Below, piece by piece: positions 50,601 through 63,169 of a stretch of DNA of 64,000 bases (position 1 is its first letter; the number at the start of each line of letters is the position of its first letter). The translations under genes were made by a program, and so were the position numbers. Origin of the DNA: Otis tarda (taxonomy: Eukaryota; Chordata; Aves; Otidiformes; Otididae); assembly GCA_026413225.1 (NCBI GenBank), contig CM048553.1, positions 17,856,501-17,920,500 on the forward strand, given 5' to 3'. Below the pieces are notes generated by a model. It was not told where the DNA came from. It saw only the letters and a list, made by a program, of their open reading frames with translations, and ran no database searches.

Positions 50601-53600
50601 ATGCTCACAGTACTGTCTCTCTTCGTGTTGGTGGGTCTTTCTGTCTTGGCAGAGGCACTAGAAGATACTGCTCTCTTTCTTGTTAGCAAAAGCAGTCTGT
50701 GTTTGATGGTTCTGGTGACTGAAATCTTACTTCTCTGCAGAACAAGAGTGACAGCTGTGTGGATGAAGTGTCAGTTCTGGTGTAGCAGGACATCCTTGAG
50801 GGATAAGAGGCTATCTTGCTCTCTCTGTGTCTGTATTAAATCCTTAATTAGTAACTTGGAGTCAAAAAGAGCATGATGTGGTTTTTATTTGTTGTTACTT
50901 GGAGGGAAATGACTTGTGGGCCCTCAGTTATTCAGTGTCCAGGCTTGTTCATAATTACCCAAATGTTCTTGCTTTCTTTAGTATTTTTACTACCCAGAGC
51001 AGTGTTCCTCTGATGCTATTCCTTCCACTACTGCCCCTCGCATTTTACCCGCCCCCACCCCACCAAATCTGAGCACTGGTGACAGAGGCAAGTGGGCTTG
51101 GTCACAGGGATCCTCCCTTCCCTCCACCTCTAAGTAAAGGGAAGTAACTGCTGAATTTGTAACAGTAGATACAGTGCCTCAGTGTGGTTCCTCCCTTTTC
51201 CTGACCTTGCTGGTGAGGCAGCTGCTGCAGAGAGAGACTTGATATCTCCTGTGTGTTGTAGAAATAACCCTTTGCAGCTTAAAACTTGCACAGAGCCCGT
51301 GAGGGGCCAAGACCAGGGTGCTGTGAAGAATAGGCCACAATGTGCTCCTGAACAGAGCTCTGTGAGCAAGATGGTATCTGCAGGTGCCGTTCCTCCTTCA
51401 CCTCCAGCCTGGCAGCATGCCCTTTTGACTGCCCTGGAGGGCCTCAGTCAAGTGTTTCATCAGCTTAGGGCCAGGTAGTGAAATAAAAGATACAGCTCTT
51501 CTAACAGAAGAAGGTTCTTTAAGGAATCCATTTATTGCACAGCAAATGAAAGCAGCACTCTAAACTCCTCCTCTTGGAATTAGAGGGAATGCCTTTTTTT
51601 TTTCCATGGGTTAATTACTAAGAGTGTAGATGCCACCTTTGCTTGAAACTATGCAAATAGTGTTAACTCATTACTTATGCAAGGTCTTAATGTTGTTAAC
51701 AGGAGCCATGTACACTTTGCAGAGTGTAGATTTGTTACTATGATGCTGATATTTTAGAAGAAAAACAGAGGGGAACCCTGCAGGAGAATTTCAGCTTAGA
51801 GCAAAACACAAGTGCAACATTTTCAGATACAACTTGTAAAATTCAACAATCTGTTTTAACATGAGATGAAATTGGTAGCCAACCTGCTGGCTACACTGAC
51901 AAAACAAATTAGTTTTACTCTGAAAAAGACTGATTGCTTACGAAGTCAGCTTATTTTTAATAATATTATTGTATAAGATTCCAGCTCAGATATGTTTAGT
52001 TAGTAAGTGCAGGGTTTAACAAACTGAAAAAAGGCTCTGAAGATCAAAACTTCTCTTAGTTTGAGCCTCTCCTATCATAAAGTCTCTTCAGAACAGCTGC
52101 AGATGATGTGTGCTGTACTGTGTTTTCTGCTATGGTGGAATATTCTAAAAGAACAGTAAAGGTTGTCTCTTCTGCCATCAAATACAGCTTTGTTATGTTT
52201 CTTAGGTTAAGATAGCAGATATATCTGTGATAGTGGCTTCCCTCCTTCTTCCTTCCTCTCTGCCTCTCCAAAGAGCCCAAAAGAATCAACTAGATGTGCT
52301 CTTTGGACAGTAGAAGTTAAAGAGCAAGCACGCTGCTCCGTGTGCAAGGAGGCTCTGATACGCCTATCGCTCGTAGTGATGAAGAGTTAAAGAACTCATG
52401 GAGAATTGACTCCACATCACTTTCTTAATTTTAATGTAACCTCAAAGACAAATAGGAGTAAAACGCGGTACTCTTCCCACTTTTCTTAGGAAACCAGGGA
52501 GGCCTCTCAGAACTCGGACAGAGGAGGCTTACTAAAACAAATGCTGGTTTAACATCCTTAGAGTTGAACGTAATGTTCTTACTGGGTGGTCTTAAGGTTA
52601 TAAATAGTTCCAAGAAAAAAATTGCTTGTTTACTACTTGTAGCATAACAATTCTTTTATATCCTTGGAAAAAAAACCCTGAAGTGTAGACTCTTCTGGCT
52701 ACTTTCACACTAGTGTTTCACAAGGTAGTGTTTTTTTATAAGCTATAGTTTATCAGGCTACTGTGGGGGTTTTTTGTTGGCTTTTTTTTTTTTTTTTGTT
52801 CCAGCTAATCTTTCACCAGATGCATATCTTAACTTTCATCCTCTGATCTCCTTGTTGTACTTTGGGGTCAGCAAATCTGCCAGCTGGTATTTGTCCTGTG
52901 GCAAGCATTGTCATTTGAGCATCTTATTTGACTTTATTGTAGCAGGTATGCTACAGATTAGTACTTAAACTGTGGTCTCCATGCAATAATTCTGTGTTTT
53001 CTGGAGCCTGAGATAAGAAAATGTCTGCATAAAACAAATAGACAAGAGAAGAAGAAGGTGTCCAGGTAGTTATATCAGACTACTGTAGTAACATCTAAGC
53101 TGCAGAATGTCATGCCTTGGCCTGTCTTTTTGCTTTTGTATACCTAATAATATTAGGCACTGTTATGACACTAAATGTTACTAGTGACAATATTTCTCTC
53201 TTTCCAGGTGCTTATCCTAGCCTGTGATCTTAGTGTGAATTTGCTAATTTCTCTCTCACTGTTGAAGTCTTCCGTTTGCCTGCTGAAGGCTGTTTCCTAG
53301 ACCTGTTGTCTCACTTCCTTGTCTTCTACTGCCAAATAGTGTGGACTACTTTTGCTGCCCATGATGCCAGAGTGCTCTCATCACAGCATCTGCCCCTGAA
53401 ACAGACTCACATGCTGGCTATCTACCTCATTGACTGTCTCATTTCAGATCTCATCTGGAAACCTCTTCTCCCTTGCTTATTTTTCTTAATTAAATCTTTC
53501 TGTTACTTAACTGTGTATTTTACTGCCTTGCAGCTTAAATTATGCAGCTGTTTTTCTTGATACCTTTCAGACAACTTCTATTAGCATGAGTTTGAATAAT

Positions 53601-56600
53601 TTGAAACCTGCAGCTACTGAAGGCACTTATATGCGCTACTTTTTTAGGTTATCTTTATTAGCACAGAGTTGAGGCTGAGGCTTTGGGGTGGTCTGTAGCC
53701 ACCTAGGGAAGCCATGATGAGCAGGATACAGAGGAAACAGAAGGCACCTGGGGAGATGTGGTATGCAACGGGACTGACGTGATTCTGTCTGCTAGTGAAA
53801 TTATTAGGAGGCCTCTGGGATAGATGTGACCAGACCTTTGTTTTATAAGAAATCTGTCTTGTTCAGGAAGCTGGTCCTTTTGTTACTCTGAGACCAAGGA
53901 GTAGAAAGGGCTTAATAAAACTTCTCTGTTTGGAGGGCTTTAGATCTCTTAACAAGGAGGGAAGGGTGGACATGGTGGGGAAATGGTGTTCTGTTAGGTA
54001 TGTATCCACAAAGCAGAGCTGGACCTGATCCTGAAAGTTTTTTTTGCTTTTTTTTTTTAATAAAGTATTATTATAGCCTCCATGGTTTCCACTGTGAGGT
54101 CTTGTGGCAGGTGGCTTGGATGATGCTTCAGTCAAGGTCCAGAGATTATCAGACTAGCAAACAGAGATACGATGGATCAATGCATTTATGTTGGCAAGAT
54201 CCTTAGAGACCTGGCTCAGCTCTTGATTTGCTGGCTGCCTTGCAGGATTTCTAAATCTCTGGGAGGAGCTATTTTTTCTGTGGTGCAAACTCTTGGCTTT
54301 AGCTGCATTAAATAAAATGTGCATCTGGTTTGGAAGTGCTTGGATGTACAAGGGCTCTCTTCAAGTACCATGGATGGATTTCCTTCTGCAGCGTACCATA
54401 TGTTCTCCCGGCACTGAAATGATCTGGTTGCTGCAGCAGTCCTGAGATTTGTCTGGGAGTGTTGCAAGTACATATTGTCTTAAAGGGCAACAGGTTTTGT
54501 GTCTAATTTCTAAGGTGTCTTTAGCTTTGAATGTTAGGGAAAATTGTTGTTGCCTAGAAGTAGTTGACACTTGGGCTCATACAATGCTGCTTACTTTATA
54601 AGAAGTCTTGTATCACTTGATTGGTGGCTGTGTCATTTCTAGATGTGTATTTCATTCCTCTCTAGCAATCTTTCATTTAAATCAATGGAGAAGGGTAACA
54701 GTCAATGGAAAGCTTTCTAGCACACATTGCCTCTTTGGAAACCTACTGTCTGTGAGCAAGAACTATAAAGTGGGCTCCTGTCAATACTCTGCAGTGAATA
54801 TTGACCTTTCAGAGACCAATTTGTTGTAATTATGAGAGGGGCTTGTTTACTGGGGGTAGGAGCCAAGTATGCAGGGATATGGTACCTCTGGGCTGCTGCT
54901 CCTCTGCTGAGAGGAGAAAAGTTGCTGGTTTTGGTCCTGAATGTGGGAGCCCTGGGGTTTTTGAGCATGTTCCTCAGGCGTGGGAAGGGCTTAAGAGTTC
55001 AGTAACATTCTGCCTTGCTAACAGAAAATGGGAATGGTTTGAAGGATGACTGAAAAGCAGCTTGAGGGTCTTAAGCAACTCTTTAAGTTTCTGGTAGGAG
55101 TAAAAGCACAGGAGGAATGGGAGAGAGCATGTAACCATCCTTCACTGCGTACCTCTCTTCATCCACTCTCTCTTGCTACCTGCGATGTGGTAGAAGGACA
55201 ACATTAAAAGCAAATACTATTACTATTTGCTTCCTGCATACAGCAGAGAGCTAGTAGCTTTACTTTTTTTTTTCCCAGATTGCTGTAAGGGGTTGCTGCA
55301 GCAGCACTGAGAGTGGGGGAGTATGAACTGAAGCAGGTACTTACTGGCTGTGTAACATCCCACGAGGCTTGAGGTAATGAACGTGGGGAATACAGTGAGT
55401 CATGCTTGTCAGTCTCATAAAGCAGGAGGCTTTTTAAAATTGGCCTTGGAGGGGAAGAGGTGTTTAATGGAGCAGTTGTGAAGAAGTTATGCAAATAGAG
55501 AACATAAATGAGTACCTTTTGCTCATTATTTAAGCTTCTTGCCTCCTCAGAAAATAACTAAATGCAAACTGACCACTGTGAAAGTCAAGAAAAATACAAC
55601 ATCATTAAGTATAATGGGTGCAAAAATGTGTCCATTCATGATGATAAGAAAATTTCATTTTTGTGACTAGGAAAATGAATTTCTGTGGTTGTTGAACAGA
55701 AAAGTGTGTGGTTTTGGTTTTTTGGGGTTTTTTGTTTGTTTTTTTTTTTTTTTCTTTCCAGTTTCCTTAAAAAAACCATCAAAGTGGGAAGCTGAAAAGC
55801 AGTATCTCTTGTCAGAGCTGGTTAGGAGGGAAGGTGGTAAAAAGAAGAGTCTCCAGTTTTGCTTTGGACATATTTTCAGTGTTCAGACATTTTTTTGTAT
55901 AAAAAGTATTTCCTTTTCCTTCCTTCTATTAATGCAGGATTTTATTTACATGTGAATACTGTATATTCTTTGGTAAAATTGAGAGCATGTTTTTAGAGTA
56001 TAACTTCTTTTTGCTACTGACGCATCTACTTCTTGCGATTTTAAATTAGAGTTTCAAATAGAGCTTGTGAAATGTAATTGTTTTAGTCCTGGGTTTGCTT
56101 GCATCATAGCAGGAATCTTATCTCTGGTAGCAAAGCCTTGCCAGCAGACTTAATTGGAATGTAATTTGCTTGGACTACTTTTTCTGCCTCTCTTGCAGCA
56201 TAGAGAGGCCATCCCAAGCTTTGAAGCATTTGGATATGCCAGATACTGTCCCACATGCTGCTCCATGGTTGTGCATGGCCTCCCTTGACCTCCCCTGTGT
56301 TTTAACTGGACGGGGGCAGGTGCTCAACTTTCTCTGGGCCGTACAGATGGGCAGATAGACAGCAGTGTGGGTATGGGTGGATACGCAACTGCGGGTGACG
56401 TGTTCCTGTTGTGAAAGGACTGCTTCTCTGAACACAGCTCCTCTGTGGCTGCAATAAGGCCACTCATCTGTCAAGCTGATTACAGATGAAATAGTAGCGA
56501 GGTGTCCTGATGGCTGTACCACAATACTGCAATAGAATAGTTCAGGAGTTGTGTTGCTACTGGAGGTAGGGACAAGGAGTGATGTGGATGTGACTCTTCT

Positions 56601-58492
56601 AATGCATCTGGTTTTATGGAAGCGCAGACACTGCTGTCATCAGTATGACTCTCTGCACTTCCTGCATCTGCCTAAAGCTGCCCTCCTCTATGTCTTACGT
56701 GAAAGGGAAGCAGTTTTTAAAATCATGTGAGGCAGCAGCATCAAAACACCAGTGGAACTTCAATATGGATTAGAAAACTTTGCTGTAATTGTGTCTGCTA
56801 GAGGCATTGCAGCTGTATCTCTAGGAAGAGTTACTCTCTTGAAGTCTCTTGCTATGCTAACACCACAGCAACTGTCTCTCCAAGGACTTTGTTTTTTTTT
56901 AAAAAAAAAACCCCTCACTCCTGAATGTGACATTCTTTGCTATTGAAAACTTTCTTTCTGTCTTCTGTTGATTTCTGTAAGTTAAATTTTATCTGATGCT
57001 GGATGTGGAGATTACCATATTTATTTACTGCTTGTTTCCTACTGTCCTGTTCATGTTTTTTTTTCTGGGAAAGAAACAATGGTATATTATTGGCTTGCCA
57101 TTCCTCTCTCCCCCTACTTCTTTTCTCCATTCTCCTGAGCCATCTGTTTTGTTCTGTTGTATGTGTTCGGTTTTTTTGAGGAGCTAAATTCCTACCATCT
57201 GCATTTGAAATAACCTAGTATTCCAATTAGCTTATGTGTGTAAGGTTTTGGAATGCTGTTGCTAACCATAGGCTCAAATTTTAACATAATAAAAAGTGAT
57301 TCTTCAGAAGGAAACTGGATGTAGTGTGCTTACAACCACTGTCTGTACAGATAAAAACTTTTCAGTCAAGTCCAGGAGTATGGAAAGGTCTAAGCAATAT
57401 TAGCAGCTGTCTGTGTGATCAGATAGAAGCAGAAGCTAGGTTGATTTTCTCCACTTACATGCAAGTTCTTGTAAAAACAATCAGCTCTTTTGTTGCAGTC
57501 CGTTACTTTATTACCATGAGATCACTGTATAGCTTGTGTGCTATCTGAGAGTATGCCTCGTGCTGGGAAGCAAGCTGCTACAAAACTGGGGACCCACTGG
57601 TGTAAGCATGTTGTGCCAGTGTTGAGATGTGTGCAAGCCCTTGAATGGTTTCCTGCTGGACTATATTTATCTTCAGAACACTAAATAGTCAGCAGTCTAG
57701 TGCTACAAAGTATGAGAAGAAAACTTGACCCTGTAATGACCATTGTTTTATTATTTGTTTTAAAAATACTGTCATGTTTGGAACTGCCTGAACTGTAAAA
57801 TCTGGGCAGTGACTGTGTGTCAAAAGTGACTTTCTTAAACATGAGAACTCTTCCTGAGTTGGGAACGCTTACTCTCCTGACATCTGCTGAATGTCAGAAG
57901 GCCTGTATGACTCTTGCCTCTACATTTTAGTGCCTTGAGATTCTTCCTGGAGCTGGACAGGCCTGCTAATGACTTTCCATGCCTTCCTTCCCCACTTCCC
58001 TCCCTGCTTTGTTGTCCTGCGATGCCCCTGACATCTCCACCTGGAGAAGCCTGTTGCGGTGCAGAGTGTAGCTTTGAGCCTGCTTGCTTTTGGACCAACC
58101 CTTTTGCAGGTGCTGACATTCTGTATGTAGCTGTCTTGCAAACAGCAGTTGAGTTTACTCTGTTGTATGGGTTTAGAGCACTGTTGACATGTAATCTGTG
58201 ATACCAGGACATGCTGAGGTGGCACTGTAATTTGATCCTTTATGCTAAATCTTGATGTCTTAACCTTGCTTGCTGGTATGTTGTCTGGTATGATTCCAGG
58301 GCTACCTAGAGGGTAGGGAAGGCTAGAGAGTGAGGATCTGGAAAGACAGGTTGTCTTGGAAGTTCACCTGTAGAAGATCGTAGAATTTCAGCATGCTGCT
58401 TGCCTTCAGATATAGATTTATTGTAGTATTCTGGGTTTATTCCTTCAGTTTGATTTATCAATACTGAGATAAACTTTTGACTTTATGACCAC

Positions 58493-58915
58493 TCACCAGT
58501 CCTTGAGAGTAAACTGAAGAGGTGAATAAAATCCACAGAAGGAAGAGTTGTCATCAATATTATGAAAATACACACATAGTATGAGCTGAAGAACTTGCTT
58601 CAGAGTACCTCTGTTCTGGGGCAGTCTTGATTCAAAGGTTTGCACGGCATGAAAATCTACCCACTTTGGGTTTTTTTTCACTCCGGTTAGCTGCTGCATT
58701 GCTGCCACTAGATTAGAGAGGATATTAAGGTAACTAATAAATGCTAGTGTCACCTTCCTATTACCACAAAGAAAAAGTGAAAAATAAGTCTGACTTATCA
58801 GTGAGCGTGTCCTTGCTAGATGAGCTAAAATTTGTGGCTGGATGCTGGCACTTAAGAAAGTAAACAAAGTCGTTTTAATTTCAAGCCCCATTACAAGCAG
58901 AAAACAAAAAATCAA
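58493..58915 (-). other. Unassigned 140-codon open frame
   Basis: The longest frame in the right half of the window that lies outside GC-rich DNA. It sits antisense within ABI1 intron 1. It contains NILSNLVAAMQQLTGVKKNP and VDFHAVQTFESRLPQNRGTL, and its last codons overlap a strong donor-like ACTG/GTGAGT. No family is recognised. A frame of this length can arise by chance in 64 kb. Confidence 0.2.
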
Positions 58916-59592
58916 TATTTGAAAGGCAATATATAAGGAAACAAATGGAATGTAGCTTCCCTAATTCCCTATTATCCACTGTCTGGCGTGCTGAAATAAT
59001 CATACGCTCCAAAGCCTTGCGTAGCTTTCCTAGTGTTGAAGAAAGAAGACTGCTGTGCAACTGCCAAGGGTTTCTTCTCCTGGCTGACAGTCCAAGGGTG
59101 GCATTAGTCTGTATTTGGAGCTCTGGCTGATGTCTCTGGTGTCAGAGCCTGCTTTGTGTCAGCTCTGAAGAAATTTGTGTTTGATGTCATAAGAAGAATC
59201 ATAGACACTGCAAAGAAGTTAAAAGCATGGTTTTGAAGTGACTGTACATGCTAATATTGTGCAGTGTTTTACAGGAGTGGAAGATGTAGTTTTTGTCCTG
59301 CAGCTTGTGTCGTCTAAATCATGTTAAACCCAGAAGATAAGACTCGGACCAAGTTCTTAAGCTTGCTCCATGTACACACTTGAAGTCTTTCTAATTCAGT
59401 GTACAAGGGTTGTGTGAAAGTGACACATGGGCATATTTGCTTCTGTCACTTTAGTTCAGTGTTGCAAGATATTTTTGTGGTATACACAGACTATAACAAT
59501 TGATACTACCAATGTATTGTGCCAACATATATATTTACTATGATATCTCCTCTCTTTAATTTGGCAGGAGAATTGAAAATTGTGCTGTCAAC

Positions 59593-59636
59593 TATATATA
59601 TATATATATATAATTTTTTATTTATTTATTTATTTT
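59593..59636 (+). repeat. (TA)n followed by (TTTA)n microsatellite
   Basis: Ten TA units directly followed by about five TTTA units. This compound AT-only microsatellite is likely length-polymorphic. Confidence 0.92.
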
Positions 59637-61911
59637 AAATAGGTGGAGTGGTTTAGTCTAGAGCCAATATGAACACTGCTGCATTGGGCAGAAAATGCTG
59701 CTAGCAGAGCAGCTGGCACATGTCTTTCCAGGCTCCATCTGTCAGAGCCGGCATTGCTTTGTAAATCGCGCTCCTATTGGATAGATTTGTTTCTTGCTGT
59801 AATGTTTGCAACCTGGATTAAAACAGAATTCCTGAGTTCGGTTTTTTTAGTTATTTACTGTTTTTTAAAAAAAGTGGTTTTGTAGGCTACTTCTTCCCTC
59901 CTTTACAGACCTGTTAAAGTCTGTCAGTGTTGTGAATGCTACATCTTGTGGACTTGTCTTAGTTTAAGTGTGGAGGTAAGGTAGTTATTGGAAGCTTAAT
60001 CTCAAATACTTGGTTCTCTGCCATATACACAGAGGTCAGAATGGACTGGGATGTGATGATACTGGTGTATCAGTGTATCTGAGAAAGTTAAACACTTTTT
60101 TTTTGAAACAATAATATACATATTCATTCGTTACCAAGACTCATACACTTTTACCACTGTTGGGTATATGTGTGTGTGTGTAATATAAGCGTGTTCCTTA
60201 AACTCTCCTTTGGAATGAACATCTCCCCTTAGTGAAGAAACTTTTCTCTCTCTACCTTCCCCAAAAGAGATAACGGTTAGAAAAATTGAGCTGCTGCTTT
60301 TTACAGTTAATCAACAGAATGAAATTTTTCAAGTAAAAGAAAATCTGCAAGGACACAGGCAGATTGACTAAATTGATCTTGGCCCATAGAAATGCTAATT
60401 TGCTATCAAGGCTATTCAGGACTGGTCAGGGGAATATTATTAATGGAAATGAAGGATTTGCTTCTAGCTGATTGTCTAGCATGTCCAGGATTTGGGGGAA
60501 GGGCCTGTCTGAAACAGAGCTTCTGAATTATAGGCAGTACTTGTTACACTGTCCTACGTATTTGCTAAACTACAATAATTCAGTATGTGTCTTGATCCTT
60601 GAGATGAAATAGCTGACTAATCAATGATTTTTGTCAAGATAGTGCTTCTAAAAAGAAACAGACTGAAATCTTGCTTGTGGGTTATGGTGTGATGGTTGCA
60701 GTGGTGGTGACCACCTTATCCTCTGGTGCCTTGAACAAATGCTAGCTTTATTGTGCAAGGTCTTTACCTGGGGAGAAGAGATTTCAAGTTCTACCAGTTA
60801 CTCTGCTTTTGGTATAGCTGAGTTACTGCATCTTATCTTTGAGAAACTCAACAGACATGGTATTATTTCATATCAATGGGCCTTTTTGTTGTGGGTACTG
60901 GAAGGAAGTTCACTTGAGTTGAATTGTAGATGCTAGCCTGGCTATGTTTATTGAGGATTTCTGCCTTAGTAGATGGGAAGAATTGCTGTTTACTGAATGG
61001 ACTTGAAATAATTTAATCATCCTGGTTTTAATTTGAGGGTTACTAGAGTGAGAGGGATCTTGGGTTTTAGAACCATTCTGAATGGTTAGGCATCCTTCTG
61101 TGCCTCCTTCGTCTTTGAAATCCTTTGTACTCCTGGAACAACCAGTAATTTAAGTGGTTGAGAGCTTTAATACTTCTATTAGACACCTCTTCTCACTATG
61201 TGTAGAGAGAGGTGCGTTGGATAGTCTGTTCTATTTCTTGTTTTCACTGTCAGTGAACGATTGACTGCCAGTCCCCTGGAGAGAAGGCCTTGGACAGGAG
61301 GTGGACGTATTCAAGCAAGCTATTGGGTAATCAAACTCTTGAGCTTTCAACCTCCCACACAAATTCAGGAATGGTAGGAAAGTACAACAAAATGACAAGT
61401 TACGGCAAATCACTTTCTTGAACATGTTTCTACTGCATGTCTTGTAGTACTGATCTTTGTGATGCAGAATTTTAGTTGAGATTTGCCTGTGCTCTGGAAT
61501 GTGTGGGTTTCTGGCTTTAGTTTCCGTTTTTATGGAGGCTGGGTTTGCCCTGTTGTTTATCAGGCTGTGCTTGTATTAAGTCCCTTCCTGTTCCTTGTCT
61601 CCATGTAAATGCTTTCTTTTTAAATTTCCCACAGTTATTTTTACTGATGATAGTAATGATGGTTATGGTGAAGAAGGTGGTTCCAGTAACAAGCATACTG
61701 ATGATGGCTGATCTGGGACTGATTGTGTTGAAGAAAGACAGTAGATGAAGTCTGCTGGTGACCCTCTGAAGTCTTATCTGTGGTGCTATAGGAGGATGTC
61801 TCTTGTGCTCTAGTATGTTTGGCAAAGGTCGAGTTTAAACTTCTGAACTAACTCTCTGGATGGCTGGCTTCACTTTCTGGTGGGGACATTGAGGTGCTGA
61901 TCAGTGAGGGG

Positions 61912-62596
61912 TGTCGTGGCTTCAGCAGGGATGGAGTTAATTTTCTTCTCAGTAGCCGGTGTGTTTTGGATTTCATGTGTGAAGAATGTTGATAAAAACA
62001 CTCTGATGATATGAGTTGTTGTTAATGAGACCAAGGACACTGGCTTTCCAAGTCTTGTTAAAGTCTCGTTAATGTGCAGATGCGGGAAGCTGGACAAAAG
62101 ACAGACAGAATAATTGATCCAAACTGGCCAAAGAGAGTATTCCATGCCATTAATGTCATGCTCAGTATATAAGTGGGGGTTGCCCATGGGAGGGGGCATT
62201 CTTTTCTGGCATCCATTCCATTCGGGTATCTGTTCGGGCACCCTTGGCATCCTTTTCTTCTCTCTTGCTTGCTGACATCGTTCCCTCTACCTTGCTAGCT
62301 TGCTCTCCCCCCTTCGCTTGCTGCTCGGTGTCGTTTCCGTGATCACTGCTCAGGACGGGCTGCATCAATCACTCAGATATCAGGTGGTGAGAAATTGTAC
62401 ATTGTTCATTTTGTATATTTTGTATATATTAGTATCCTTATATCCTGTTAGCTTTGTAGTTTTTAGTATTTTTAGTAAACTGTTTTTATCTCAACCCACG
62501 AGTTTTCCTTTCTTCCCAATTTCTCTCCACCGTCCTGCTGGGTGAGGGGGGTGGGTGAGCGAGAAACTGTGTGGTGATCCAGGCTAAACCACCACA
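61912..62596 (+). mobile_element. Solo LTR of a bird endogenous retrovirus (ERVL-like), 685 bp
   Basis: Begins TGTCGTGGCTTCAGC and ends GGCTAAACCACCACA, whose reverse complement TGTGGTGGTTTAGCC matches the start as an imperfect terminal inverted repeat. It is flanked by GGGG on both sides (61908-61911, 62597-62600), a 4-bp target duplication. TATATAA is at 62166-62172, with a GC-richer segment downstream. The 3' part TTATCTCAACCCACGAGTTT followed by GAGAAACTGTGTGGTG is typical of ERVL-class LTRs in songbirds, as I remember them. There is no primer-binding site or internal region next to it, so it is a solo LTR. It is in the sense orientation within ABI1 intron 1 and could supply a promoter. 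Confidence 0.88.
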
Positions 62597-62791
62597 GGGG
62601 AACAGTCTGTAGCTTGTAGGCAGGTAAATACCAGGCCTAGTATAGCTCTGTGAATATTAGGAAATACTCAGTGTATTGTCCTCTTGAAGCAAATGCCAGC
62701 CTAATGGACTGCAGAGAGAGTTTCTTCAATGAGATTGCTGTGTGGCGTGAGCACAGTAAGCCTGTTCCAGGAGACAGTTGACACATCTGAT

Positions 62792-63169
62792 TCATACTCT
62801 CTTACCTGCATGGCATACACAGTGTAAGCAACCCCTATTTGTAAATTTTGAAGCCTTAGTTTCCCCTACCACTTCTGAATTATATATATCCCTTAAGGCT
62901 GTATCTGTGATGAGAGAAACCTTGACTGCTTCCTGCTGAGCACCTGCTAGTAATAACCACAGTCTGTTTAGATCTCCTTGGATGGCTTCCAGGTAGGTAG
63001 TTGGCCCCTCAAAGTTCTTCACAATATAGAAACCTGTGACATTTACTGCTGTGACTTGCTGGTTTGACCTTCTTGTCTCGCTTATAACTGCTATTCTGAT
63101 GTAATAACTATCAGTAACAGCCAAAAAAAGTCTACCATGGTGCAGCATGTTTACAAAGCAGTCTAGCAA
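62792..63169 (-). other. Unassigned 125-codon open frame
   Basis: Minus-strand frame beginning at an ATG, with a protein-like middle (LEAIQGDLNRLWLLLAGAQQ, then KVSLITDTALRDIYNSEVV). The stretch CATGCAG/GTAAGAGAG near its end looks like a good splice donor. It lies 196 bases right of the solo LTR. I do not recognise a family. It may be a remnant of a retroelement or retrocopy, or a chance frame in intron DNA. Confidence 0.25.

Noticed and set aside
53041..53075. Possible ABI1 exon 2 (GACAAGAGAAG resembles the codons for DKRK)
   Set aside because: The surrounding frame does not continue with the family sequence ALEETKAY and there is no suitable acceptor. A chance match.
57835..58225. Three overlapping frames of 95-125 codons in ABI1 intron 1
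   Set aside because: They shadow each other on both strands; no family features and no transcript signals.
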